This document shows, one piece after another, positions 25,892 to 35,309 of a stretch of 64,000 bases of DNA (positions are counted from its first letter, which is position 1; each line of letters begins with the position of its first letter). Position numbers and translations under genes: made by a program. The notes below the pieces were generated by a model. The model was not told the DNA's origin and searched no databases. It saw nothing but the letters and a program-made list of their open reading frames with translations. This DNA is from JAPOXR01 sp965199765 (GTDB lineage Bacteria > Pseudomonadota > Alphaproteobacteria > Rhodobacterales > Rhodobacteraceae): the NCBI GenBank assembly GCA_965199765.1, contig CBDATC010000001.1, positions 1,473,263 to 1,537,262 on the forward strand, read 5' to 3'.

Positions 25892-26859
25892 GATGCAACC
25901 TCTTGGCCTTCAGGCAGAACACATGACCAAATCTGTCCGCTTTCGGAACGCCGAAGCGGAATATCGCGACGGCAGACGGCACTGGCAAAGTCACACCGCG
26001 TTCGATAGGCGCAACCGGCCAATTCCCCTATTAGCGACGGTACGATTCCCCGGATCTGGCCAAGGTGGCCGGGATTGTCCGGGTTCGGGATACAGGACAG
26101 GAGACCGCGCGTATAGGGATGGCTGGGCCGCGCAAAGACATCCGCTGCTGTCCCTGTTTCCACGGATTTTCCCGCATACATGACCTGCACCCGATCCGCC
26201 ATTTGGGCCACAACGCCCAAATCATGTGTGATCAGGATCACACCCGCGTCAATCTCGAACTGGATTTCCTTGATCAACCGCAGAATCTGGGCCTGCACAG
26301 TGACGTCCAGCGCTGTTGTCGGCTCGTCCGCGATGATCAACTTTGGTTCACACATCAACGCCTGTGCGATGACGACGCGCTGCCGCAAACCGCCGGACAA
26401 TTGGTGCGGATATTGCCGCAACCGGCTTGCCGCCGCTGAGATACCCACCCTATTGAGCAGGTAGGCTGCGCGTTCCTCTGCCTCTTTGCGGCCTGAGCGT
26501 TTGTGGCGTAGATAAACTTCGGACAGCTGGTTGCCGATGGTATAGGTGGGGTTCAGGGCGGTCATCGGGTCCTGAAAGATCATCCCGATCTCATTGCCCA
26601 GCACACTGCGCATGGCCGAGACCGACATTCCCCCCAAATCCTTTCCATCAAATTCGATCTTGTCTGCGCTGCGGGTCGCCGTTTTAGGCAGCAGGTTCAG
26701 CAAACCCATCGTCGTGATCGACTTGCCGCAACCGCTTTCGCCCACGATGCCGAGAACTTCGCCGCGACCCAGGTGCAAATCCAACCCGCGCACCGCCCGC
26801 AACGTCCCGTTGGGGGTTGAGATGTCGATGGTCAGGTTCTTGACATCCAGCATCTTCAT
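25888..26859 (-). CDS. Peptide ABC transporter ATP-binding protein, DppD/OppD type
   Basis: 323-aa ATPase with Walker A GESGCGKSITTMG, signature LSGGLRQRVVIAQAL, Walker B KLIIADEPTTALD, His in LITHDLGVVAQM, and the C-terminal cysteine-containing extension CAYRTRCDFASAVC. Partner of the DppF-like ATPase. ATG 26859 overlaps the end of the DppC-like permease gene by 4 bp. Confidence 0.94.
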   Translation of the reverse strand: MKMLDVKNLTIDISTPNGTLRAVRGLDLHLGRGEVLGIVGESGCGKSITTMGLLNLLPKTATRSADKIEFDGKDLGGMSVSAMRSVLGNEIGMIFQDPMTALNPTYTIGNQLSEVYLRHKRSGRKEAEERAAYLLNRVGISAAASRLRQYPHQLSGGLRQRVVIAQALMCEPKLIIADEPTTALDVTVQAQILRLIKEIQFEIDAGVILITHDLGVVAQMADRVQVMYAGKSVETGTAADVFARPSHPYTRGLLSCIPNPDNPGHLGQIRGIVPSLIGELAGCAYRTRCDFASAVCRRDIPLRRSESGQIWSCVLPEGQEVAS

Positions 26860-27764
26860 GACCGGCCCTCCGGGGCTGAGATATCGCGCAAACCATCACC
26901 CAAAAGATTGATGCACATCACAAGGAAAAACAATGCCGCACCGGGGATCATGATCAGCCAGGGTTCAAAAAAAAGATAGTCCTTGCCCTCCGCTATCATC
27001 AGCCCCCAGGACGGCAGCGGCGGCTGTACTCCAAGTCCAAGGAATGACAAAGCGGATTCCAGCAGGATGGCATGGGCCATCTCCAGGGTTGCCACGACGA
27101 TCAGAGCGTCTTTGATATTTGGCAAGAGCTCAAACAGGATGATCCGCCAGTTCGGCATCCCGAGTGCGCGCGCCGCCATCAGATATTCGGACTCGCGGAT
27201 CTGGATGGTCGAGGACCGCGCCACAACCGCGAACCTGTCCCACAAAAGCAGGCCCAGAATGATGATGACAATCTGGAGAGACGAGCCAAAGATCGCCGCA
27301 ACAGCCAAAGCGATCAGGACAATCGGCATGGACAGGCGCGTGGTGATCAGAAAGGTAATGACCAGATCGACGCGCCCGCCGAAATAGCCTGCGACCACCC
27401 CAAGCGCTGTGCCGAGCACACCCGAGATGATCATGGCCAGAAACCCGATGACCAGCGACAGGCGCGCGCCATAAAGCAGCCGGCTAAGATAATCGCGGCC
27501 CAGCTGGTCAGTGCCCAGAATGTGCTCGGGCACGCCCGCTGGATACCAGGATGGCGGCTTTAGTCGGGCCAGCAGGCTTTGATCGAACGGGTCAAACGGG
27601 GCCAGCAGCGGCGCTGCCAGCGCCAACACGATGATCAGGCCCAGCCCCGCACATCCAATGATGAAGCCCGAATGCCGCCGCGCCCGCCGCAGCATGGTCT
27701 GGCCCGGTGACAGGACCGTCGGCTCCGGCAAATCTTGGGTAAAATCTGTTGTATCAGTTGCCAT
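26856..27764 (-). CDS. Peptide ABC transporter permease, DppC type
   Basis: 302-aa inner-membrane permease with an N-terminal hydrophobic segment (FIIGCAGLGLIIVLALAAPLL), then the DppC marker HILGTDQLGRDYLSRLLYGARLSL, and the EAA loop region MAARALGMPNWRIILFELLPN that contacts the ATPases. ATG 27764 begins one base after the stop of the DppB-like gene. A longer frame back to 27833 would overlap that gene and is less likely. Confidence 0.93.
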   Translation of the reverse strand: MATDTTDFTQDLPEPTVLSPGQTMLRRARRHSGFIIGCAGLGLIIVLALAAPLLAPFDPFDQSLLARLKPPSWYPAGVPEHILGTDQLGRDYLSRLLYGARLSLVIGFLAMIISGVLGTALGVVAGYFGGRVDLVITFLITTRLSMPIVLIALAVAAIFGSSLQIVIIILGLLLWDRFAVVARSSTIQIRESEYLMAARALGMPNWRIILFELLPNIKDALIVVATLEMAHAILLESALSFLGLGVQPPLPSWGLMIAEGKDYLFFEPWLIMIPGAALFFLVMCINLLGDGLRDISAPEGRS

Positions 27765-27765
27765 A

Positions 27766-28683
27766 TCAGGCCACCCGAATGCGCGGGTCAAGCCACGCGT
27801 TGACAAGATCGCCAGCCAAATTGAGGCCGACATAGATAAGCGACAAGATCAGGACGATGGCTTGAACAGTGGGCAGGTCGGCGCGGGAAATGCTCTCCCA
27901 AGCCAATTGCCCAATCCCATGCAGGGCAAAGATACTCTCGATGATAATCGATCCTCCCAGCATATAGCCGAACTGGACCGTCGCCAGACTCACCACCGGC
28001 AGGATCGCATTGCGCATCGCATGTTTGACCAGCACCTGCATCGGATGCAGCCCCTTGGCCCGTGCCGTGCGGATATAGTCAGAGCGCAACACATCCAGCA
28101 TCCCCGACCGTGTCAGCCGCATGATTGCTGGCGTCGCATAGTATCCCAAGACTATTGTGGGCATAATAAAGTGTTGCCACGTTGAGTTCCCCGAAGGTGG
28201 CAGCAGCGGCCACCAGACCGACAGGATCACAATCAGCATCAGAGCAAACCAAAAATTCGGCAAGGCCTGACCCAAAACCGATAGCACCAGTGCCGCCCGG
28301 TCGATCAGAGAGTTCGGGTAGACCGCCGCCAGCATTCCCAGCGGTATGGCCAGTGAAATCGCAAAAATCAGCGATGCGAACCCCAATTTCAACGTGATCG
28401 GTAGGCGTTCTCCAATCAACTCTGCAACAGGTATGGTGAAATAGGTGCTCTCGCCAAAATCACCGCGCAGCGCACCGAACAGCCAGTCAAAATACTGCAC
28501 CAGAAACGGGCGATCAAAGCCAAACTGAATCCGGATAAACTCGATATCCGCTTCTGTCGCACCTTCACCCGCCATCGCGATGGCGGGATCCCCGGCGGCG
28601 CGCAGCATCAGGAAGCTAAGAAAAGACACAAATAGAGCGACCAGTAACGCCAGACCAAGGCGTTTAAAGATGAAGATGTGCAT
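27766..28683 (-). CDS. Peptide ABC transporter permease, DppB type
   Basis: 305-aa permease with the DppB N-terminus MHIFIFKRLGLALLVALFVSF, the extracytoplasmic DPAIAMAGEGATEADIEFIRIQFGFDRP segment, and an EAA loop RTARAKGLHPMQVLVKHAMRNAILPV. ATG 28683 has AAAGG 8 bp upstream. The frame is open to 29007, but that part is inside the inserted ISAs1 element. The insertion sits about 30 bp ahead of this start and separates dppB-like from the binding-protein gene. Confidence 0.93.
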   Translation of the reverse strand: MHIFIFKRLGLALLVALFVSFLSFLMLRAAGDPAIAMAGEGATEADIEFIRIQFGFDRPFLVQYFDWLFGALRGDFGESTYFTIPVAELIGERLPITLKLGFASLIFAISLAIPLGMLAAVYPNSLIDRAALVLSVLGQALPNFWFALMLIVILSVWWPLLPPSGNSTWQHFIMPTIVLGYYATPAIMRLTRSGMLDVLRSDYIRTARAKGLHPMQVLVKHAMRNAILPVVSLATVQFGYMLGGSIIIESIFALHGIGQLAWESISRADLPTVQAIVLILSLIYVGLNLAGDLVNAWLDPRIRVA

Positions 28684-29940
28684 ATAGCGGACCTTTGTGA
28701 AGAGGGGCGTGGATCGCCCAATGGGCAGGGCAAAAGCATGAAGGTCGGAAGCGGATGATTTTCTGCAAGCAAACTTTGTCCCAACCTGCGGCTTTGCGTC
28801 TGCCCTTAATGGAGCCTTTTTGTGACTTGTCGGCTTCAACGAGGTTGAATGCAATGTTGCGGATGACTGCCAGATTGGCCACAGCGTTACGGTCTTGCAA
28901 ACGACTGTCATCCTCTCGCAGACCGGCATCCAGCACCGAATGCAGGCTGTTTTCGATCGCCCAGTGATCCCGCACGGCGGAGGCAAGGGCTGGGCCTTCG
29001 GCCTCACTGGATGTCAGGAAGTATCTGATATCACACCTTGTTTTTCCGCAACCACCGCCATGTGCGTTAGCCGTGCTGGTGATGGTTTCTACAGCGATCA
29101 CCCGGCGCACGTCGCGCCATTCCTTTAGCGTTGCAATCAGTTCAGCATCATCGCTGAAAAAGGCGCGCCGACGGGTCAGGCGCCCGTGCGTCTCGTCAAA
29201 TGCGTCAAAGACAGCGGGAGGGTCAAGGATTTTGCCAAAGGTCGTTTTTGCAAAATGCTCAACATCACAGGCATGGTCTTTTTTGTTGTTTTTCTTCAGC
29301 GCCATGAGATAGTCTGCGCCTTGCTCTACAATGCTGTTCGCAAGCCATTTCCGAGCATACAGCGCGTCCAATGAAATCAGCGCTCCCGCTAGATTGAGCC
29401 CTTCCAGAAGCGGCAAAGGCGCTTCAGCCTCCCCGCTTTTCTCAGAAACTACGCACAGTGCGAGCGTCAGGCCCTTTTGTGTCGCAATCGCGCTGACCAC
29501 ATGGAGAGGAGAGTTTCCTTTGCGCCGGTCAAAGGAACGCAGCATGGTCTTGCCATCCACGGCAATTTGGCGTGGCCCGTCTTTCTCCGCTGGTGTAAAA
29601 GCCGCCCGCTTCCAGGCCAGAGCGTTTATCAACATGAACACCCGACGAAAGGTATCATGCGAGGGAATGCCGTTTGGAAGTCGCAGCAACTGACGCAGCC
29701 ATTTCTCTTTGTGCTGACCATAAAGCGCAATGACTTCAAAGGTTTCCGCATGCGCCAGTACTGCACATATCGTGATCGCCAACACGTCAATCAGCTCGTG
29801 TTCGACCTTGTCGACCTATCGCGCCAAAGCACGTCAGTGATTTCTGGAACATCACAAGCTAGCCTCTGCTTCGATTTTGAAGCAGATATACGGCTAATCA
29901 GACCAACTTCAGACGAGGCACAGTGACTCACAGCCTTCAT
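28664..29940 (-). pseudogene. ISAs1-family transposase, frameshifted
   Basis: DDE transposase of the ISAs1 family (LPNGIPSHDTFRRVF, IAVDGKTMLRSFDRR, ISLDALYARKWLANSIVEQGADYLMALKKN, VRDHWAIENSLHSVLDAGLREDDSRLQD). The N-terminal part starts at ATG 29940 and runs to EITDVL. It then has to shift frame near 29810 to enter VDKVEHELIDVLAITICAV, because the first frame ends at 29791 and the second has a TAG just ahead. At the other end the frame passes the right end of the element at 28726 and stops only at 28664, inside the dppB-like gene. The last 20 residues are thus host-derived. Confidence 0.85.
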
Positions 29941-29962
29941 GCGTTTGCTCTGGCCCAATGGG
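28716..29962 (-). mobile_element. ISAs1-family insertion sequence with 10-bp target duplication
   Basis: Element of 1227 bp (28726-29952). Its ends are imperfect inverted repeats: CAGGGCAAAAGCATGAAGG at 28726 and CAGAGCAAACGCATGAAGG read on the minus strand from 29952. Identical 10-bp flanks GCCCAATGGG at 28716-28725 and 29953-29962 are the target-site duplication, in the size range known for this family. Clean flanks mean a simple insertion, probably recent, between the peptide-binding-protein gene and the permease genes. Confidence 0.92.
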
Positions 29963-29996
29963 ACCGAAAAGAGGGGGCCTGAAGACAGCCCCCCCG
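29961..29996 (-). terminator. Hairpin terminator after the peptide-binding-protein gene
   Basis: On the minus strand a GC-rich stem (GGGGGGC pairing with GCCCCC, 9-nt loop) ends in TCTTTTC, about 12 bp after the stop of the binding-protein gene. In binding-protein transport operons such partial terminators often keep the binding protein more abundant than the permeases. The insertion element sits directly beyond it. Confidence 0.6.
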
Positions 29997-30007
29997 AGGC
30001 GCGAAAA

Positions 30008-31519
30008 TTATTTCCAGCTGGCTGCGTAGAATCGAGGAATTTCATCCGGGTTGGGAGAAAAGTTTAACGCTTCATCGAAGGCATAGTTCACATTGTAGGT
30101 GAACAGCGGAACCCAATAGGCGTTGTCTGCAATCGTCTTGAGCGCTCTGGAATAAGCGCTTTCGCGTGTTGTACGATCCACCGATTCATCACCCGTTGTC
30201 AGATCCGCGATCAGCTGGTCATCACGCGCATAGTCATCACGGGTCGCCTTGAAGAAATGGCTGGTGATGGCCGAGACATCATGGAACGAATAACTGCCCC
30301 AGGTCATAAAGTTAAAGTCGATTTCACCAGCGTAAACCTGATCGCGCAAAGCCGCATATTTCAGGTAAACTAGGTTGGTTTGGATGCCGACCGCATTCAG
30401 AAAGCCCATGATCGCCTCGGCATAAGGCCGGTTGCGATAGGCATGAAAGTCGATAGTGAACCCATCCGGGTAACCAGCCTCGGCCAACAGAGCCTTGGCT
30501 TTTTCCGGATCGTATTCATAGGCCACGACATTCTGCTCGCAGCCAAACTGAGCCGGGTGGCAGGCCGAGTTCACAACCTGCGAGCTGCCGCCAACTAGTG
30601 CTTTGACAATCGCATCACGGTCAATCGCATGTGCAATCGCCTTGCGCACCAGCGCGTGATTTACCGGAGAGTTGTTTCCGGTGCGGTTCGAGCTGTCAAA
30701 GCTCAGATAACCCACACGCATAGTCTGTTCGTTCACCACAGACACACCCGGACGCCCGGTCAGACGGGTTGCCTGATCAGTCGGCACTTTCCAGATCCAG
30801 TCCACAGTTCCGGCCAAAAGCTCGGCGATCTGTGTGTTGTTGTCAGGAACTGTGCGCTGATGGATGGTCGCGATCTGCGGCTGTCCTTTGGGCGAGCCTT
30901 CGAAGTAGTCTTCGTTGCGTTCGAAGGTGATCGATGCGCCGGGCTCAAACTCGGTCACGCGGTAAGGACCTGTGCCCACCGGGTTCGCGCCCATGCCTTC
31001 GGGGCCAACCTCTTCATAGTATTCGTTAGGATAGATTAGCAGCGGCCCGGCCAGGAATTCCAGTGCGGTCGGGGTCGGCGCCTTGAGGTTCAGGCGAACC
31101 GAGTACTGCCCCATTTTTTCCGCGTTTTCGATCCAGTTGACATTGCGCTGCGTCAGAACACCTGCATCGGGGTTTGACATCCGGTTGAACGTATAGACAA
31201 CATCATCAGCGTCAAAGGCTTCACCATTGTGAAATGTCACACCTTCGCGCAATTCAAATTCCATAGTGGTGGAGTCAACGAACTTGTAGCGCTTGGCCAG
31301 CAACGGTTCAAATTCCAGCGTCTCGGGATTCTTGAACAACAGCGAATCCCAAACCAGACGACCAACAACGATCCCCTCGCGCAACGTGTTATAATAGCGA
31401 TCCAGCGTGGCAAGCTCGCCTGACCAGGCGATATTCAGCGAGTTGTCTTCCGGCCCGGCTTGCACCGCTGCCCCCATCAGGCTTGAGACAACCGCCAGCG
31501 ATACTAATTTACATTTCAT
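30008..31519 (-). CDS. Peptide ABC transporter substrate-binding protein
   Basis: 503-aa periplasmic binding protein of the DppA/OppA (SBP_bac_5) family. A Sec signal peptide is clear: MKCKLVSLAVVSSLMGAAVQA followed by GPEDN. Family motifs include ATLDRYYNTLREG, FELREGVTFHNGEAFDADDVVYTFNRM, NPVGTGPYRVTEFEPG and VRKAIAHAIDRDAI. It is the first gene of the transporter operon and is now separated from the permeases by the ISAs1 element. Together with the gamma-glutamyltransferase gene, the ligand may be a gamma-glutamyl or glutathione-like peptide; this is inference. Confidence 0.93.
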   Translation of the reverse strand: MKCKLVSLAVVSSLMGAAVQAGPEDNSLNIAWSGELATLDRYYNTLREGIVVGRLVWDSLLFKNPETLEFEPLLAKRYKFVDSTTMEFELREGVTFHNGEAFDADDVVYTFNRMSNPDAGVLTQRNVNWIENAEKMGQYSVRLNLKAPTPTALEFLAGPLLIYPNEYYEEVGPEGMGANPVGTGPYRVTEFEPGASITFERNEDYFEGSPKGQPQIATIHQRTVPDNNTQIAELLAGTVDWIWKVPTDQATRLTGRPGVSVVNEQTMRVGYLSFDSSNRTGNNSPVNHALVRKAIAHAIDRDAIVKALVGGSSQVVNSACHPAQFGCEQNVVAYEYDPEKAKALLAEAGYPDGFTIDFHAYRNRPYAEAIMGFLNAVGIQTNLVYLKYAALRDQVYAGEIDFNFMTWGSYSFHDVSAITSHFFKATRDDYARDDQLIADLTTGDESVDRTTRESAYSRALKTIADNAYWVPLFTYNVNYAFDEALNFSPNPDEIPRFYAASWK

Positions 31520-31578
31520 TCCACATCTCCAGATTTAAGTCCATCAACTTCAAAAAGTCCCAGTTCAGATTTTCGATT

Positions 31579-32054
31579 TTAGATTTGAAAGCTGCTTCCA
31601 AGTTCAGCCGGTAACCGGTTTCCATACTTTTGGCGGATGTTGCGACTGAACATTGAAAGAAAGGACGGGTTCGACGCCGGGCCGACGACAATCCCGATAG
31701 CGCGAACGCCGTCCTTGAGCCGCCCATCATTGAACGAAAAGCCGGTTTCCTGCGTTTGGAAACAGCCAGTTCCATGTCTGCCTGCGACATGTCAAAGTAA
31801 CTGTCGTATTTTGACAGGTTGCTGCGAATGACCTTATCGCGCAGCACCACATCGACAAAAACTTGAAGCAACCGATGCGTCGTATGCAGAGTTAGGCCGA
31901 GCTCTTGTGAAAGCTTCTTTGCGGTAACACCGTTTTCATTTTGCCGCGCAGCACCCCTGAGAACCGCGATGGCAATGTAAACGCTCTGCGAGCCCGCAAC
32001 TTGCTTAGGAGCTTTCAGATCCGACGGAGCTTTTGATGTGTTTCCTATTCCCAT
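31579..32054 (-). pseudogene. IclR-family regulator, decayed
   Basis: ATG 32054 opens a frame with an intact IclR-type winged helix (VYIAIAVLRGAARQ, GVTAKKLSQELGLTLHTTHRLLQVF). After KYDSYFDMSQADMELAV the sequence jumps to the end of the effector domain in another frame, where DGRLKDGVRAIGIVVG is recognisable, and stops at 31579. About 100 residues of the middle are deleted and the frame is broken. It probably once controlled the adjacent peptide operon. Confidence 0.75.
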
Positions 32055-32204
32055 TAATGAGAGGATATTTTCCCATAATATAGGAGTCAATTGATTAATT
32101 GGTGTCTGCCGGAAAAGTCGATTCTGCCGTTTAAAGCCTTGCCGTGCATGGAATTTTCTGCTGTTTGTGATTGCGAAGATTCGGAAGATATGGCACAAAA
32201 AACA

Positions 32205-32244
32205 GAAGATTCGCCCATATATTGTGTCAAAAAGGCGAATCTTC
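32205..32244. repeat. 11-bp perfect inverted repeat with an extra half-site
   Basis: GAAGATTCGCC at 32205-32215 and GGCGAATCTTC at 32234-32244 form a perfect stem around 18 bp. A further direct half-site GCGAAGATTCGG lies at 32173-32184. Position between the divergent IclR remnant and the ISNCY-type transposase remnant allows either an operator or a transposon end. Confidence 0.55.
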
Positions 32245-32260
32245 AATTTAGAGTGATTCT

Positions 32261-33106
32261 ATGAGAACCACATTCGAGAAAAATCCGCAGCGGTTTCATG
32301 TTCCGATCGAGGATCTTCCGATCAACGAGCGTCCGCGGGACGACATTCCCCGTCTGCTGAGCGGCCTGAAGGCGCTTTACTGCGACGAGAAGTCCCGTCA
32401 GGCGGATTTGGCTCACATGGAGGCGAAGCATTCGGAACGGGCCAGCCTTGAGAACGGCCGTCCGGGAATGAGTTTCCGGCAGGTTCCTGCCCTGGCATAT
32501 TGAAGCAGTGGCTCAACCGCGGCTTCGACCGTCTTGAGGAGATGTGCAGGCATGCCGAAATCCGGATCATGCTGCAGTGTCCGGATCGCCATGATCAGTT
32601 CAAGTCTCCCCGGATCGCGCACAATCTGACGGAGCTGCTCGACGAGGAGACGCTTCGGTTCGTCAACAGTACAATCATGCAGCTCGGTCACAGGATCGTG
32701 AAGCACCGCGGTCCGGTCGATGTGAAGGCGGATTCGTTTGTTGTGGAGACCGACGTCGAACATCCGGTCGACCACCGTCTGCTTTCCGAAGCGGTGGGCT
32801 GCGCGGTGCGCGAGACCGGCAGGCTGTGCGCCCGCAGGAACATCAAAGGCTGGCGGCAGCACAAGCATCTGAAGGCCAAGCTCGGGTATCGCTCCAGCCG
32901 GCTGGCGCGGCGGCTCCGGGCAGGTCCGGGATCTGCTCGAGCGGTCCGCTTCGCTGATCAAAAAGGTGCGGGAGACTCTTCTTGATCCGCCGGAACCGGT
33001 TTTGGCCGCCGCTTCCGGCCTGACGGCTCTCCCCTCCGAAGCGGAAATCACCGCCGCCCATTCGGGCCACAGGACAGGTGTGCGCGGAATCCGCCTCGAC
33101 GCATGA
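32261..33106 (+). pseudogene. ISNCY-family transposase, frameshifted
   Basis: Three successive frames together give an ISNCY-type transposase: MRTTFEKNPQRFHVPIEDLPI to GRPGMSFRQ, then ILKQWLNRGFDRLEEMCRH with NLTELLDEETLRFVN and VDVKADSFVVETDVEHP, GWRQHKHLKAKLGYRSS, then LIKKVRETLLDPPEP. Frameshifts fall near 32495 and between 32905 and 32935. The combined length of about 280 codons is well short of the usual 400 or more, so it is also truncated. ATG 32261 is the natural start. Confidence 0.78.
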
Positions 33107-33273
33107 AAACCGCCGGCAGAACCGTCGAAATGTCGGAAATCAGCCGGAAATCCAGCCGCGGAGACCCGAAAACCGCCGCCGAACTGTTCCAGATCGCAGA
33201 ATCAGGGGGTTACTGACACCAACTGGCACTCCAATAGAGCAAAAATGTCAGATCAAGTCTCGTGCTTTACAAA

Positions 33274-33581
33274 TCAGTCAAACCAGCTTTTGATGTCCAT
33301 TGCCTGATGTGGGATCGCTGCTACTTCGATCACAGAACCCACCTCCATGTAAAATACGATGTGTGAGCCCTCCGGGTAGCTACGCAGGCCACGCCCAATT
33401 CCGGGCGCTCTCGACCAACTTTCGGCTTGCTAGCAATCCACTCGAAACGGTCAAAGTGTGCTCGAATGTATGCATCCATTTGGGCTTGGCCCAGGTTTTC
33501 AACGGTACAAGCAGCGATGTCATCAAGATCCGCTTCGGCGCGTCGGGTCAACCGATGCTGATCGCTCACAAATTTGCGCAC
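33274..33581 (-). pseudogene. ParE-type toxin, frameshifted
   Basis: RelE/ParE toxin reading HRLTRRAEADLDDIAACTVENLGQAQMDAYI and RFEWIASKPKVGRERPELG from GTG 33581. A one-base deletion near 33388 throws the frame; in the next frame LRSYPEGSHIVFYMEVG and HQAMDIKSWFD complete a normal ParE C-terminus ending at 33274. It overlaps the antitoxin gene by 16 bp in the usual antitoxin-first order. Confidence 0.85.
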
Positions 33582-33808
33582 GCACGCCGAACCGCGCGTT
33601 CAATAAATTGATCGGCGGTGACGCCCTCGGCAAAATCTCCGCGTTCGGCCTGGGCCAAACCCTCGCCAACATGGGCGTGAACCGTCTCCAGTTACTTCTT
33701 CTGGTCTTCAAGCTCACGCAGGCCAGTGCGCACAACCTCTGACGCACTTGCAAAGCGTCCGCTCTCGATCTCGCCTTTAATGAACGCTTCCATGATTCCA
33801 ATTTGCAT
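33566..33808 (-). pseudogene. ParD-type antitoxin with internal stop
   Basis: Reads MQIGIMEAFIKGEIESGRF, SASEVVRTGLRELEDQKK, then TAA at 33692-33694, then LETVHAHVGEGLAQAERG and TADQFIERAVRRA to a stop at 33566. The part before the stop is a ParD DNA-binding domain; the part after it would bind the toxin. A single nonsense change therefore removes the toxin-neutralising region. The toxin gene is broken too. Confidence 0.83.
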
Positions 33809-34088
33809 ATTTCGGCTGAATTCAGATGGTAGATTTGGGAGAATGTCCTGGTTTTTCCCGCAAGGAAGGTTTGTGAAGGCGATCGTCCAGCATCACCTAT
33901 TCGTCTCGTCGATTACATCGAAGAGGAGAATGGACCGAAAATATCCTTCGGTAATCCTCGAAGCGTGCGTTGAAGGTTCCCTCAATTGCTAAATTCCTTT
34001 CAGAATCACCAAATGTTATAGGGCTTCCTTTGAATCGTGTCCGAGTCGATAGCTCAGGGCCGCCCTTTGTTTTTTGCTGGATACGCAA

Positions 34089-35309
34089 GTGAAAAAAAAT
34101 AAACTCGCGCTGCTTTTCGTCCTGTTGACGGTGGTCATTGACGCCATTGGCATAGGGATTATTGTCCCCGTCATGCCGGATCTCATTTTGGAGGTCGAGG
34201 CAGATTCGCTTGGATCCGCTGCAGTATGGGGTGGTATTCTTGCATCGGCATTCGCGGTCATGCAGTTCGTGTTCAGTCCAATGATTGGAAGTCTCTCTGA
34301 TCGATACGGACGAAGACCGGTGCTTTTGGTTTCCCTATTTTTCATGGCCGCAGACTATTTGATCATGGGTATTGCGCACACGATTTGGTTTTTGTTGATT
34401 GGACGGATTGTTGGAGGAATCACAGCGTCAACCTATGCGACCGTATCCGCCTATGTCGCCGACATCTCGGAACCTGAAGAAAAGGCGCAGAATTTCGGAC
34501 TAATCTCTGCGGCTTTCGGCATAGGGTTTGTGCTGGGTCCCTTGTTCGGCGCCGTCTTTGCCGAATTTGGAACTCGCGCCCCGTTTTATGCAGCGGCTAT
34601 GTTGTCGTTTGCAAATATGGCGCTCGGTTATTTTGTATTGGAAGAAACAGTCACCGACACGATCCGCCGACCGTTCGAGTGGAAACGAGCAAATCCGGTG
34701 GGTGCTATTTTTCAGATCGGGAAGCTCCCCGGTCTCAAGATTCTTCTTATTGTTTTGTTTCTCCTACAGATCGCGATAACGGTCTATCCGGCTATTTGGT
34801 CGTTCTACGGCGCGGAAAGATTCGGTTGGGGGCCGCGCACCATTGGTCTCTCGTTGGCCGCCTACGGGGTCGGCCTAGTCATCGTTCAGGGTTGGCTTAT
34901 TCGACCAATTCTCAGGCGGATTGGCGAAGCGCAAACGGTTTTGTTCGGTCTGATTTTCGAAGTGATAACCTTTGCAGGATACAGTTTTGCGACCGAAACA
35001 TGGATGGCGTTCGCTTTGATACCAATTGGATCTTTAGCGGGCGTTGCGCTGCCCGCATTGCAGGGAATTATGTCGCGGACTGCCTTCGACAATCAACAGG
35101 GGGAACTGCAGGGTGTCATCGCGAGCACAAATTCCTTGGCGCTTGTGCTGTCACCGCTCATCATGACGGCTGTCTTTTATGAATTTGTGAAGTCGGACGC
35201 GCTGATTTACCTGCCGGGCGCTCCATTCTTGCTGTCAGCATTTCTGACCGTCATCTGCATCATGCTTCTTCAAGCGGATACGCGCGGAAAATCCACACAC
35301 ACCGGTTAG
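34089..35309 (+). CDS. Tet/TCR-type major facilitator superfamily efflux transporter
   Basis: 406-aa, twelve-helix antiporter similar to the TetA group. MFS motif A appears as GSLSDRYGRRPVLL, motif C as GFVLGPLFGAVF, and the first helix has VVIDAIGIGIIVPVMPDLI. Related chromosomal proteins are annotated as tetracycline-type transporters, but the substrate is unknown. GTG 34089 (VKKNKLALLF) is preferred; TTG 34074 is possible. It converges on the EamA transporter gene, overlapping it by 4 bp. Confidence 0.88.
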   Translation: MKKNKLALLFVLLTVVIDAIGIGIIVPVMPDLILEVEADSLGSAAVWGGILASAFAVMQFVFSPMIGSLSDRYGRRPVLLVSLFFMAADYLIMGIAHTIWFLLIGRIVGGITASTYATVSAYVADISEPEEKAQNFGLISAAFGIGFVLGPLFGAVFAEFGTRAPFYAAAMLSFANMALGYFVLEETVTDTIRRPFEWKRANPVGAIFQIGKLPGLKILLIVLFLLQIAITVYPAIWSFYGAERFGWGPRTIGLSLAAYGVGLVIVQGWLIRPILRRIGEAQTVLFGLIFEVITFAGYSFATETWMAFALIPIGSLAGVALPALQGIMSRTAFDNQQGELQGVIASTNSLALVLSPLIMTAVFYEFVKSDALIYLPGAPFLLSAFLTVICIMLLQADTRGKSTHTG

